64,000 nucleotides of DNA from CALDTK01 sp965215115 (lineage in GTDB: Bacteria; Bacteroidota; Bacteroidia; Chitinophagales; Saprospiraceae): positions 1,364,001 through 1,428,000 of the forward strand of contig OZ244050.1 in NCBI GenBank assembly GCA_965215115.1. The letters are read 5' to 3'. This document shows, one piece after another, positions 25,794 to 34,578 of the stretch. A program made the translations under genes and the position numbers. The notes below the pieces were generated by a model. That model was not told the origin of the DNA. It did not search any database and worked only from the letters and a program-made list of their open reading frames with translations. Numbering within the stretch: the stretch's first letter is position 1; each line of letters opens with the position of its first letter.

Positions 25794-28700
25794 ATGTCCC
25801 GTAAGCGCTACCCACTCCTCTCGCTGCTCCTCTGCCTACTGGCCAGCCCGCTGTGGGTTTTGGCGCAAGCCGAAGTCGAGCCGAACAACACCCGCGCCAC
25901 CGCCAACCGCATCGCGGCCGAGGCGACAGTCACCGGGGGTGTCGCCTGCGGGACGAACCCGACCGACCCGGACGACTACTTCGTGACGACCCTGCCGGAC
26001 GACGGCACCGTGCGCGTCTACGTCGAGTACACCAACGCGAGCGGGAGCGCCGGCTCGGACGTGGCCCTGTACGCCTACGACGAGATCGGGAATCAGATCA
26101 GCTTCGTGAGTACGCCCAACGTCGCCCTCGGTGCCGCGAAGCTCGACACGATGACGGTGTACTGCCGGGCTAAGGAAGGCGACCTGAGCTTCCGCGTCAA
26201 CGCCAATGGTTGCTTCAATTACAAGCTCCGCTACGAGGTCCTGCCCCCGCCCTACGCCACCGACGCCGAGCCGAACGCCACGCGGGCGACGGCTAAGCCC
26301 ATCGTGGCCGACATTGCCCTCACGGGCCGCATCGCCTACGTCAACGGGCAGAATCAGCGCGATGTGGACGACTACTTCGTGACGACCCTGCCCGACGACG
26401 GCACCCTGCGCGCCACGATCGAGTACCTCAACACGAGCAACGACGCCGGCTCCGATGTGGCACTGTACGTCTACGACGAGATCGGCAACCAGATCGGGTT
26501 CGAGAGTACGCCTAACGTTGCGCTCGGCGGAACCGTCACGGCCACGCTCAATGTCTTTTGCCGCGCGAAGAGCCAGTTGTTCTTCCGGATCAACGCCAAT
26601 GGCTGCTTCGGGTACAGGCTGAAGTACGAGATGCTGGTGCCGCCATACGCCGCGGACGCCGAGCCGAACGGCACGCGCCAGACGGCCAAGCCCATCGTCG
26701 CCAACACCGCCCTCACGGGGCGCATCGGATACGTCAGCGACCGGAACCAGCGCGACGGCGACGACTACTTCGTGACGACCCTCCCGGACGACGGCACCGT
26801 GCGCGCGACAATTGAGTACCTCAACACGAGCAATGACGCCGGGTCTGATGCGGGGCTGTACGTCTACGACGAGATCGGTAACCAACTCGACTTTTTGAGT
26901 ACGCCCAATGTCCCTCTCGGTGCACCGGTAACCGTGAGTACGGATGTCTTCTGCCGGGCCAAGAGCCAGCTGTACTTCCGCGTCAACGCCAACGGCTGTT
27001 TTGGCTACAAACTGAAGTACGAGACGCTCGTCCCGCCCTACGCCGCGGACGCCGAGCCGAACGGCACGCGCGAGACGGCCCAGCCCATCGTCGCAAATAC
27101 GGCCCTCACGGGCCGCATTGGCTACGTCGATGGCCGCAACCAGCGTGATGTCGACGACTTTTTCGTCACCGCCGTCCCCGACGACGGTACGGTACGCGTT
27201 TTCGTTGAATACCTTAATATCAGCAACACCGACGGCTCGGATGTTGCCCTGTATGCCTATGACAAGATCGGCAACCAGATTGGCTTCACGAGCACCCCCA
27301 ACGTAGCTCTCGGTGCCGCTAAGCTGGATACGATGTCCATCTACTGCCGCGCCCGGGATACCCTCTACTTCCGGATCAACGCCAACGGCTGCTTCGGGTA
27401 CCGCCTACGCTACGAGGTGCTGCCCCCGCCCTACGCCGCGGACGCCGAGCCGAACGGAACCACTGCGCTCGCCAAACCCATCGCACACGGGGTGGCCCTC
27501 GAGGGCCGCATCGGGTACGTCAACGGGCAGAACCAACGCGACGCCAACGATTACTTCGTGACTGCTCTCCCGAACGACGGCACCGTGCGCGCCTACGTCG
27601 AGTACCTCAACAGCAGCAACGACGCCGGCTCCGACGTGGCCTTGTACGCCTACGACGAGATCGGCAACCAGATCGGCTTCGTGAGCACGCCCAACGTCGC
27701 CCTCGGCGCACCCAAGCTGGATACGATGACCCTCTACTGCCGCGCCCGGGATACCCTCTACTTCCGGATCAACGCCAACGGCTGCTTCGGGTACCGCCTG
27801 CGGTACGAGCTGATTCCCTCCCCCTACGCCGCCGACCAGGAGCCCAACGACACACGTCCGACGGCCACGCCGATCTCGCTCGCGACGCCCCTCGAGGGCC
27901 GCATTGGCTACGTCGACGGCCGCAATGCATCCGACGGCAACGACTACTTCACCTGGACCCGCACCGGCGCCACCAACGTGCGCATGACGGTGGAGTACGT
28001 CAACGTGAGTAACAATACCGGCACCGACGCCGGGGTCTACGTCTACGACGCGATCGGGAACCAAGTCTTCTTCGCGAGCCTCGCCAACCTCCCGCTCGGC
28101 TACGGGCGCACGGTCCTCAACGCGAATTGCCTGCCCGCCGGAGCGCTCGCCTTGCGGATCAACGCCAACGGTTGCGTGGCTTACAAGATCTCCTTCCAGG
28201 AGGAGTCGGCCCAGCCCGAGGCCCGTATCGAGTTCGCGCGCTACGGCAACGACTTCGCCTTCGCGGCCAACGAACTGAAGGCCGACAAGCTCACGTGGAC
28301 CTTCGGCGACGGCACCACGAGCACGATGCGCCTCCCGACCCACACCTTCGCCATCGGCACCTACGACGTGAAGCTCCGCGCCGAGAATACGGCCTGCCGG
28401 CTGGTGGCGGAGCGGACGCTGAGGGTCGTCGTCGACGGCATCGAGTCGTACTCCCCGAAGCGCGCCGAGATGGCCGAGCCCTTCGGCCGCTTCGACCTGC
28501 GCATCTTCGGTGCCGGGCTCTCGGCCACCTCGGAGGTGACGCTCACGAAGGGTGGGCTCGTCCTAAGGCCCGTCCAACGGTTGTCGCCCTCGACCAAGGA
28601 GCTTACGACCTTCTTCGAGTTCGACGACGCCGAGGTAGGCGTGTATGACCTTTCGGTAAAACTCGCCTCGGGGCAGACGATCACCTTCCCGCGCGGTTTC

Positions 28701-30971
28701 GAGATCCGCCAGGGGCGCGCCGGTTTCGACATCCAGGTGGAGGCCGTCGGACCGAGCCGCATCCGCACCAACCGCTGGACGGACTTCAAGCTCAACGTCA
28801 CCAACGATCGCGGGCGCGTGGCCAACGGTGTGGCGGTGGGCGTGGTTTTGCCGAAAGGCGTCGAGACCAACCTCGGGGACTTCATGCGGCGGCGCACGGG
28901 CACATTCACCATCAAGGGTGACGACTGGGACCGCCTCGAACTGAATCGCGAGGACTTCGACGAGTTCTTCTTCGGCGGAGAGTTCGACCCCCGCGTGGAC
29001 ACGGTCTCGGTGGACTTCGACGCCCTTAACGCGGCCTACGGCCCGCGGCGCGCCATCGACATCGACACCCTCTACGAGGAGCCGTTCGCCGGGGAGCTCT
29101 ACCTGCTGTACCTCCCGGTGGTCCTGGCCGAGAGCACGACCGAGTACCACTTCAAGGTCCGCAGCCCCGTAAGTCAGGACATGCAGATCGTCACGTACGC
29201 CTGGCCGGAGCCCTTCCGCAACAACCCGCTGGACGGCAAGCAGCTCGACCAGATCAAGCAGGGGGCCCTCGACCTGGCGGCCGTGTTAGGGACTACGCCC
29301 ATCCCGGCCTTCAACAGACTCGGCAAGGTGGTCGGCTACTGGGACATCGGGACGCAGGTCCTCTCCGCCGAGGCCGTCGACGCCTGGTACGGCACCAACA
29401 CCGCCGACGCCGAGGCCTACCAGAAGTGGGGCGTCGACCTCGCCTTCGAGTTCGGGGGCTCGAAGCTGCCCGCCGGCAAGAACCTCGAGAACAACGCCGC
29501 GGCCGCCAGGCGCGGTAAGCAACAAATTGCGCGGACGACCAAGCGGATCGGGAAGAACCAAAACCTCCTCGCCAAGACCGGTAAGGGCCGCATTAGGAAG
29601 AGCGAACGCGCGCGCCTGCAGCGACGCCTCGCGGAGATGCAGGCCGAACTCGACGGCCTTGGGGAGTTCGCCACGGAAGCCGACCGGCAGGCGGTGCTGG
29701 ACTTCGCCAAGAAGATCGCCACCAATAAGGGCCTCAACCTCGCCAAGACCGAACTGAAGGACGATGTCTTCGGCGAGGACCCGTCGGCTAACTGCTCGAC
29801 GGAGCCCAAGGAGATCAAGCGCAAGCCCGTCACCGCGCTCACGTCCTTCGACCCGAACGCCATCTACGGCAACGCCGGTGTCGGCGCGGCGCGCTACGTC
29901 CGCCGCGCGGAGGCCCTCGGGTACGAGATCACGTTCGAGAACGTCGACACCGCCGAGGCCGCCGCCCAGATCGTGCGCGTGACCACGGTGCTCGACCCGG
30001 CCGTATACGACCTATCGCGTACGACTCTCGGGGACGTGGCCTTCGGGGGCAAGACCTACAAGATGGAGGGCCAGCGCACGGAGTTCTTCCAGGATATCGA
30101 CCTCCGCCCGGCGCAGGCGCTCATCGTGCGCGTTTCCGCAAAACTCGACACCACGAGCGGGCGCTTCGACTGGCAGTTTACGAGTCTCGACCCGGTGACG
30201 ATGGACCTCACGCAGGATGTCGACGCGGGATTCCTGCCGCCGAACAAGTCTACGCCCGAGGGCGAGGGCGGGGTGTACTTCACGACCTACCTCCTGCCGA
30301 CGGCCGGGACCAACGACAGTCTCGGGGCCCAGGCCCTGATCTACTTCGACGAGAACGTCCCGATCGCGACCAACGTCTGGAGCAACGTCGTCGATGAGAC
30401 GGCCCCGACCTCCCGGCTCTCGCCCGCGGCCACGATGGTCAACGACAGCACCGTCGCGATCACGTACACCGGCGCGGATGTCGGTAGCGGCGTCGAGGAC
30501 ATTTACCTCCACAGCCGCCGCGAGGGCGAGGAGTGGTCGATGGCGGTCTACCCGCTGCTGCCGGGGGGCACCTCCGAGATCGTCCTCAACGCGGACGTGA
30601 CCTACTCTTTCTACGTCACGGCGCGCGACGCGGCCGGCAACGAGGAGCGGAAGGCCCCCGCCGCTGAACTCACGGTGCGCAACGGGACAGTCGGGCTGGA
30701 GTATCCGCCGGCGATCGCCTCCGCGCTGCGGCTCTTCCCCAACCCGAGTCCCGACGGCCAGGTGTCGCTGCGCTCGACGGAGGACATGCCGGGGGCGGCG
30801 GTGACGGTCTTCGACGCGCTCGGGCGCCAGACGTACAGTACGCGCCTCGACTTGGTCGAAGGCGGGACTGTTGGGCTAGACCTAGGTCACTTGCCTGCCG
30901 GTACTTACCAGGTGCGGGTTATCAACGCGGAGCAGCAGGCGGCAACGCTTCCGCTGGTGTTGAGGCCGTAG
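25794..30971 (+). CDS. Giant T9SS-exported surface protein with six 131-residue repeats
   Basis: 1725 residues. A signal peptide ends PLWVLAQ; its last codons are the mini-hairpin motif at 25856. Six tandem beta-rich repeats of exactly 131 residues cover about residues 23-808; typical segments are ADAEPNGTRETAKPI, DDYFVTTLPDDGTVR, YAYDEIGNQIGF and FRINANGCFGY. These resemble the pre-peptidase C-terminal type of bacterial beta-sandwich domains. A PKD-like domain follows (LTWTFGDGTTSTM). A middle region of unknown fold contains a basic helical stretch near residue 1240-1290. A DUF7619-like T9SS-associated domain comes next (SFDPNAIYGNAGVG), then an Ig-like part and a C-terminal T9SS sorting domain (LRLFPNPSPDGQVSL). 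It is probably an adhesin or matrix protein. The start was chosen by the signal peptide. Confidence 0.88.
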   Translation: MSRKRYPLLSLLLCLLASPLWVLAQAEVEPNNTRATANRIAAEATVTGGVACGTNPTDPDDYFVTTLPDDGTVRVYVEYTNASGSAGSDVALYAYDEIGNQISFVSTPNVALGAAKLDTMTVYCRAKEGDLSFRVNANGCFNYKLRYEVLPPPYATDAEPNATRATAKPIVADIALTGRIAYVNGQNQRDVDDYFVTTLPDDGTLRATIEYLNTSNDAGSDVALYVYDEIGNQIGFESTPNVALGGTVTATLNVFCRAKSQLFFRINANGCFGYRLKYEMLVPPYAADAEPNGTRQTAKPIVANTALTGRIGYVSDRNQRDGDDYFVTTLPDDGTVRATIEYLNTSNDAGSDAGLYVYDEIGNQLDFLSTPNVPLGAPVTVSTDVFCRAKSQLYFRVNANGCFGYKLKYETLVPPYAADAEPNGTRETAQPIVANTALTGRIGYVDGRNQRDVDDFFVTAVPDDGTVRVFVEYLNISNTDGSDVALYAYDKIGNQIGFTSTPNVALGAAKLDTMSIYCRARDTLYFRINANGCFGYRLRYEVLPPPYAADAEPNGTTALAKPIAHGVALEGRIGYVNGQNQRDANDYFVTALPNDGTVRAYVEYLNSSNDAGSDVALYAYDEIGNQIGFVSTPNVALGAPKLDTMTLYCRARDTLYFRINANGCFGYRLRYELIPSPYAADQEPNDTRPTATPISLATPLEGRIGYVDGRNASDGNDYFTWTRTGATNVRMTVEYVNVSNNTGTDAGVYVYDAIGNQVFFASLANLPLGYGRTVLNANCLPAGALALRINANGCVAYKISFQEESAQPEARIEFARYGNDFAFAANELKADKLTWTFGDGTTSTMRLPTHTFAIGTYDVKLRAENTACRLVAERTLRVVVDGIESYSPKRAEMAEPFGRFDLRIFGAGLSATSEVTLTKGGLVLRPVQRLSPSTKELTTFFEFDDAEVGVYDLSVKLASGQTITFPRGFEIRQGRAGFDIQVEAVGPSRIRTNRWTDFKLNVTNDRGRVANGVAVGVVLPKGVETNLGDFMRRRTGTFTIKGDDWDRLELNREDFDEFFFGGEFDPRVDTVSVDFDALNAAYGPRRAIDIDTLYEEPFAGELYLLYLPVVLAESTTEYHFKVRSPVSQDMQIVTYAWPEPFRNNPLDGKQLDQIKQGALDLAAVLGTTPIPAFNRLGKVVGYWDIGTQVLSAEAVDAWYGTNTADAEAYQKWGVDLAFEFGGSKLPAGKNLENNAAAARRGKQQIARTTKRIGKNQNLLAKTGKGRIRKSERARLQRRLAEMQAELDGLGEFATEADRQAVLDFAKKIATNKGLNLAKTELKDDVFGEDPSANCSTEPKEIKRKPVTALTSFDPNAIYGNAGVGAARYVRRAEALGYEITFENVDTAEAAAQIVRVTTVLDPAVYDLSRTTLGDVAFGGKTYKMEGQRTEFFQDIDLRPAQALIVRVSAKLDTTSGRFDWQFTSLDPVTMDLTQDVDAGFLPPNKSTPEGEGGVYFTTYLLPTAGTNDSLGAQALIYFDENVPIATNVWSNVVDETAPTSRLSPAATMVNDSTVAITYTGADVGSGVEDIYLHSRREGEEWSMAVYPLLPGGTSEIVLNADVTYSFYVTARDAAGNEERKAPAAELTVRNGTVGLEYPPAIASALRLFPNPSPDGQVSLRSTEDMPGAAVTVFDALGRQTYSTRLDLVEGGTVGLDLGHLPAGTYQVRVINAEQQAATLPLVLRP
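25860..28217 (+). repeat. Six in-frame 393-bp tandem repeats
   Basis: Repeat boundaries counted at TACGCC codons are 26253, 26646, 27039, 27432 and 27825: a constant 393 bp with no length change. Units 2-5 are the most alike (blocks such as GCCGAGCCGAACGGCACGCG recur exactly), while the first and last are most diverged. This is the pattern expected from unequal exchange. Confidence 0.9.
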
Positions 30972-30992
30972 GCTTTGGGGTTTTGATCTTAT

Positions 30993-31070
30993 GCCGCTGG
31001 CCCCGGGCCCAGACGGTCGGCCTGCGTGTGAACGCATGTCGGCCGACCGTCTGGGCCCGGGGCCAGCGGC
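30993..31070. terminator. Perfect 29-bp inverted repeat between convergent genes
   Basis: Arms 30993-31021 and 31042-31070 are perfectly complementary (GCCGCTGGCCCCGGGCCCAG at the outer end). The 20-nt loop itself holds TGCGT/ACGCA. It sits between the stop codons of the giant surface protein and the SGNH hydrolase and probably ends both transcripts. There is no T-tract, so a classical intrinsic terminator is not certain. Confidence 0.65.
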
Positions 31071-31102
31071 TTTGGGACGCTCAGCGCCTGGTGCTGCTTC
31101 CC

Positions 31103-31975
31103 TCAGTGGTGTAGCGCCTTTGCCACCGCCGCCTCCACGGCTGGGGCCAGCACCGCGTACCCTTGCGCGGTCAGGTGCACCTCGTCGGTGTGGAGGCCCG
31201 GCTTGATGCCCGGGCGATCGTCGGCCAGCAGCGCGAAGCCGTCGAGGTAGACGTGGCCGTGGGTTTTGGCGTAAGCCGCCAGACGCCCGTTGAGCGACAC
31301 CACCTTCTGCGCGGGCGCCAGGCCCCGGCGCCACCCGAAGTCCCAGGCCGGGAGCACGCTCGCGATCACGACCCTGATGCCGTTGGCGTGCGCGAGCTCC
31401 GCCATCGAGGCGATGTGGCCGAAGGTGTCGTCCTCGGAGGCGTAGCCCGTGTTGCCGGCGATGTCGTTGATGCCGGCGGCGATGACGACGGCGGCGGGCT
31501 CGAGGTCGATGACATCCTGTCGGAAGCGCACCAGCATCTGCTCGGAGGTCTGGCCGCCGATGCCGCGGTTGACCCACGTCGGGTGCGCAGCGAAGAGACT
31601 CGGGTAGGTGCGGCCCCAGCCCTCGGTGATGGAGTTGCCCATGAAGACGACCCGCGGCGCGTCGGGCGCCGGCGGACCGAGGCGGGCGTTGTCTGCGGCG
31701 TAGCGGGCCTGCTGCGCCCAGTCGAGGGCGGCGAGGTTGGCCGGGAGGCCGGTGCTGTCGGCCGGGAGGCCGGTGCTATCGGCGGGGAGGCCGGTGCTGT
31801 CTTCAGACGTGAACCTCGACTGCGCCGACTCCCGGGACTCGGCCCGGGTCTCGGCTTCGGCGGCCTGCCTCACTTCGGGGTCGACGGACTGGGCGGCGGC
31901 GACGTTGAAGACCCAGATCAGGAGGGCAACCTGTAGCGTGATGTCGATCCAGAGGGTGGGCATGGCTCGGGGCAT
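31103..31975 (-). CDS. SGNH/GDSL-family secreted hydrolase
   Basis: A 290-residue protein. An N-terminal hydrophobic helix/signal (TLWIDITLQVALLIWVFNVAAAQ) is followed by a linker with three tandem 7-residue units ADSTGLP (21-bp DNA repeat, 31740-31802). The SGNH fold then has block I GNSITEGW (catalytic Ser115), block II NRGIGGQTSEQM (Gly), block III AAGINDIAG (Asn) and block V TDEVHLTAQGY (Asp-x-x-His). It resembles acylhydrolases that act on glycans or platelet-activating-factor acetylhydrolase-like enzymes; the substrate is unknown. Mini-hairpin 31262 encodes the YAKTHG stretch. Confidence 0.9.
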   Translation of the reverse strand: MPRAMPTLWIDITLQVALLIWVFNVAAAQSVDPEVRQAAEAETRAESRESAQSRFTSEDSTGLPADSTGLPADSTGLPANLAALDWAQQARYAADNARLGPPAPDAPRVVFMGNSITEGWGRTYPSLFAAHPTWVNRGIGGQTSEQMLVRFRQDVIDLEPAAVVIAAGINDIAGNTGYASEDDTFGHIASMAELAHANGIRVVIASVLPAWDFGWRRGLAPAQKVVSLNGRLAAYAKTHGHVYLDGFALLADDRPGIKPGLHTDEVHLTAQGYAVLAPAVEAAVAKALHH

Positions 31976-32014
31976 GTGAGAGCTGGTGTGAGGGATGCGA
32001 TGCGTGAGGTACGC

Positions 32015-33286
32015 TTACTTTAGTTTTTTAAACGTGTCGTCTAGCCGCCCGGCGTTCACACTTTCATCAAAGGCCGCGATGGCGACTTCTAACTGCTTGT
32101 CGAGCGCGTCCATCTTCGACTCGATGAGCCTGGCCTTCCCGATGGCCTTCGAGGTCTCGAGGGTCGCCTTGATGGAGCGTTGGTAGGTGCGGAAGATCGT
32201 CACGTACTCGCGGCCGAGGCTAAGGGTCTCGTCGCGGATGAATTTCGCCTGGCTCACGGCGTAATCCGGGTAGGCGAGTTTTGGCTCGACCAATAAATTA
32301 AAATCGTTGCCCTTCGCGCTGGCCTCCATGGTCTCGAGGTAGGCGTCCATGTCGGCGCGGGTGTAGTGGCGGTTGACGAGCTGCGTGATGCTCTGGTCGC
32401 GGAGCCTCGCGAAATCCACCTGGCCCCCGAGCTGGCTCACCTGCACGCGCTCCTCGACGAACTGCCGCAGGATCTCCTCGAGGCCTTCTTTACGGACGGT
32501 GAGGTTGACGAGGCTCTGGTGGAAGTCCGTCCCGGCCGCGGCGAGGCCGTTGTAATGATCGACGTAGGCCTGCATCGACTGCTGGAATTTCGCCACCTCG
32601 TCCACGTCGACGTCCTTGCCGCCGAGGGCGAGCGTGGTGACGAGCCCGAGCATCGACTTCATCGACCCGACCGCGGGCACGGCCGTGGAGACGGTCTCGA
32701 CGATGGGATTCTCGAGGAGGCGCTGCGTGAGGGCGCGGAGCTTGTCGACGGCCACGCCGTTGACCTTCGAGCGCCCCTTGACGATCTCGCGGTCGAGGAT
32801 GATGTTCATCTGTTCCACGAGCGTGAAGCCGAGCTCGCCGTTGTCGGGGTTGTTGAGCGCCGCGATCGAGTTGAGGTAGTTGATCGTCGCGTCGAACTGC
32901 CGGATGGCGTTGAGGCTCACGGTGGCCGCCTGCGCGAAATCGGTCGAGTTGACGAGGCGCGCGCGGCGGGCCTCCCACTGGAGCTTGACGGAGTAGAGGT
33001 CCTTGTCGGTGAGGCGCTGGACGCGCTCGGTGTTGGACTGGAGGAGGTCGCGGAGCTGGGCCTGCTGCTGGTCGAGCGTGGACACCTGCGCGCCGATGTC
33101 ATCGGCCTTCGCCAAAACCTGCTGGTAGCGGGAGTACAACTGCGTGATGGAGTCGCGCTGGGCCGGCGAGATGGTGATGGGCGCGGCGGCGCTGGCAGTG
33201 AGGGAGAGCGAGTCGGGTCGCTGGGCGAGGGCGCTGGTGGCGAAGGCTAGGCTGCAGAGGAGGGCGAAGTTGACGGACGTTTTCAT
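32015..33286 (-). CDS. Secreted helical protein of unknown function
   Basis: 423 residues from the ATG at 33284-33286. The signal peptide ends AFATSALAQ. The mature protein is almost entirely helical with coiled-coil character (SRYQQVLAKADDIGAQVSTLDQQQAQLRDLL) and a Gly-rich hinge (AVPAVGSMKSMLGLVTTLALGGKD) in the middle that might touch a membrane. I recognise no family. A full-consensus -7 element TACGTTTG lies at 33326-33333 on the complement. Mini-hairpin 33104 (GAAG loop) encodes QVLAKADD. Confidence 0.75.
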   Translation of the reverse strand: MKTSVNFALLCSLAFATSALAQRPDSLSLTASAAAPITISPAQRDSITQLYSRYQQVLAKADDIGAQVSTLDQQQAQLRDLLQSNTERVQRLTDKDLYSVKLQWEARRARLVNSTDFAQAATVSLNAIRQFDATINYLNSIAALNNPDNGELGFTLVEQMNIILDREIVKGRSKVNGVAVDKLRALTQRLLENPIVETVSTAVPAVGSMKSMLGLVTTLALGGKDVDVDEVAKFQQSMQAYVDHYNGLAAAGTDFHQSLVNLTVRKEGLEEILRQFVEERVQVSQLGGQVDFARLRDQSITQLVNRHYTRADMDAYLETMEASAKGNDFNLLVEPKLAYPDYAVSQAKFIRDETLSLGREYVTIFRTYQRSIKATLETSKAIGKARLIESKMDALDKQLEVAIAAFDESVNAGRLDDTFKKLK

Positions 33287-33325
33287 CGATCGAGAGTGTG
33301 GCGTGGGCGTCGGGATGTGGAGGTA

Positions 33326-33333
33326 CAAACGTA
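33326..33333 (-). promoter_or_regulatory. Bacteroidota -7 promoter element
   Basis: The complement reads TACGTTTG, a perfect match to TAnnTTTG, 39 nt before the start of the helical secreted protein. Confidence 0.5.
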
Positions 33334-33492
33334 GGGCGGGACTTCGTATGACGTGCCCCGTGGTGGTCGAGTGGCATTTGTGCCGCCCCTCCGAGCCGGA
33401 GGCGAGTGGTCCTACGCACGTATGACGTGCCGATCGCAGGCGACGGTTCCGCGTGCTTTAGCCCGCGGCGTTAGGGCAGCCGCCTAAGGCGG

Positions 33493-33569
33493 GCGTTAGA
33501 CGAGCTCCGCTCGCGCCCGCTCTACCTGACGGGCGGGCCGTGGGCGCGCGAGCAGAGCTCGTCTAACGC
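33493..33569. repeat. Inverted repeat in the 292-bp intergenic gap
   Basis: GCGTTAGACGAGCTC (33493-33507) pairs perfectly with GAGCTCGTCTAACGC (33555-33569). The inner GCTCGCGCCC/GGGCGCGCGAGC extends the stem imperfectly. CTAACGCGCC at its end resembles the end of the GCGCCGTTCGACTGC family. Neighbouring sequence (33430-33480) contains further short palindromes and no gene. Confidence 0.6.
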
Positions 33570-33578
33570 GCCCTAGCG

Positions 33579-34529
33579 TCACAGCCTAAGCACACTCACC
33601 CACGCCCCACCTATACCCTCAACCACCAACCAATACATCCCCCCGCCTAGTTCCTTTGCCTCAATCCGTCCCCCATACACCCCCGCCATTACCACCGCGC
33701 CCCGCACGTCTACGAGCTGGTAGGTTTTGCCGATAAGGCCCTCGCCTCTGATCTCGATCCAGTCCGCAGCGGGAGTCGGGTAGACGTAGAGCTTACGCTT
33801 TCCTACCTCCCGAATACCCACCACCTTTTCCAACACCACATTATCGATACACAAATACGTCGGCGTATTAATCCCGAACGCTCCGACATCCGAACTCGCG
33901 AAGCGGTACGTGAGGCTGTCCACTCGCCCAAAGCCACTAAAGTCTACCGTGCGCCAGGTGCTCAAAATGAAGTCTTCCGAAGGATTACTAAATCTGTAAT
34001 CCGCCAGCACGACCGTGAGGCTATCCGCACTGCGTTGCCCCCCGCGCCAGCCGCGGAAGGTGACGCTGAAGAAGTCCGGATCGCGCCCCGTCACGCCGCC
34101 GAAGCGCTTCGCGAAGGCATCCCCGCGGCGCATGCTCTCGGCGGCGTAGGTCGAGTTGGTGAGGTCGAGTCGCGTGAGGGCGCGGCCGCCGGTCTCGATG
34201 CGGCCGTCCCCGAAGGCCACGGCGTAGGTGCGGCTGCCGTCTGCGCCGCCGCCGGTCGTGGCGGAGTACTGGTTGCGGAAGCCCGACCGGGTGGCGTCGG
34301 TCGTGGCGGAGATGGCCCAGCCCCGCCAGGCGTCCGTGTCGGGGTCGTAGCGATTGGGCAGTGCAAGATCGCCGCTGCGGAAGGCCGTGGCCCCGGCGGG
34401 GGCGCGGTTGCGGAAGGTGCCGACGGCCAGGCCGAAGTCCTCGAAGTCGATCAGGTCCTGGGCCGGGAGGCTTTCGCCAAAACCTACCGCGAGGGCGACG
34501 CTCAACACACAGCACAACAGTCGGGACAC
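33579..34529 (-). CDS. DUF4465-type secreted protein with T9SS sorting domain
   Basis: A 316-residue protein with a GTG start. The signal peptide (MSRLLCCVLSVALAVGFGESLPAQ) has its end encoded by mini-hairpin 34469. The mature part fits DUF4465: IDFEDFGLAVGTFRN, FRSGDLALPNRYD, WRGWAISATTDAT, FGDGRIETGG, FFSVTFRGWRGG and LYVYPTPAADWIEI. The final 80 residues form a T9SS-like C-terminal domain. DUF4465 proteins frequently neighbour BtuB-like receptors in Bacteroidota, and some are linked to surface cobalamin capture; I recall this association but cannot verify it here. The next gene upstream on the same strand, 49 nt away, is a TonB receptor, consistent with a two-gene uptake unit. Confidence 0.8.
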   Translation of the reverse strand: MSRLLCCVLSVALAVGFGESLPAQDLIDFEDFGLAVGTFRNRAPAGATAFRSGDLALPNRYDPDTDAWRGWAISATTDATRSGFRNQYSATTGGGADGSRTYAVAFGDGRIETGGRALTRLDLTNSTYAAESMRRGDAFAKRFGGVTGRDPDFFSVTFRGWRGGQRSADSLTVVLADYRFSNPSEDFILSTWRTVDFSGFGRVDSLTYRFASSDVGAFGINTPTYLCIDNVVLEKVVGIREVGKRKLYVYPTPAADWIEIRGEGLIGKTYQLVDVRGAVVMAGVYGGRIEAKELGGGMYWLVVEGIGGAWVSVLRL

Positions 34530-34578
34530 GTAACTCGGGTTTTGCGGAAGCGTACTCGAATAGACTCGCGGAGACAGC

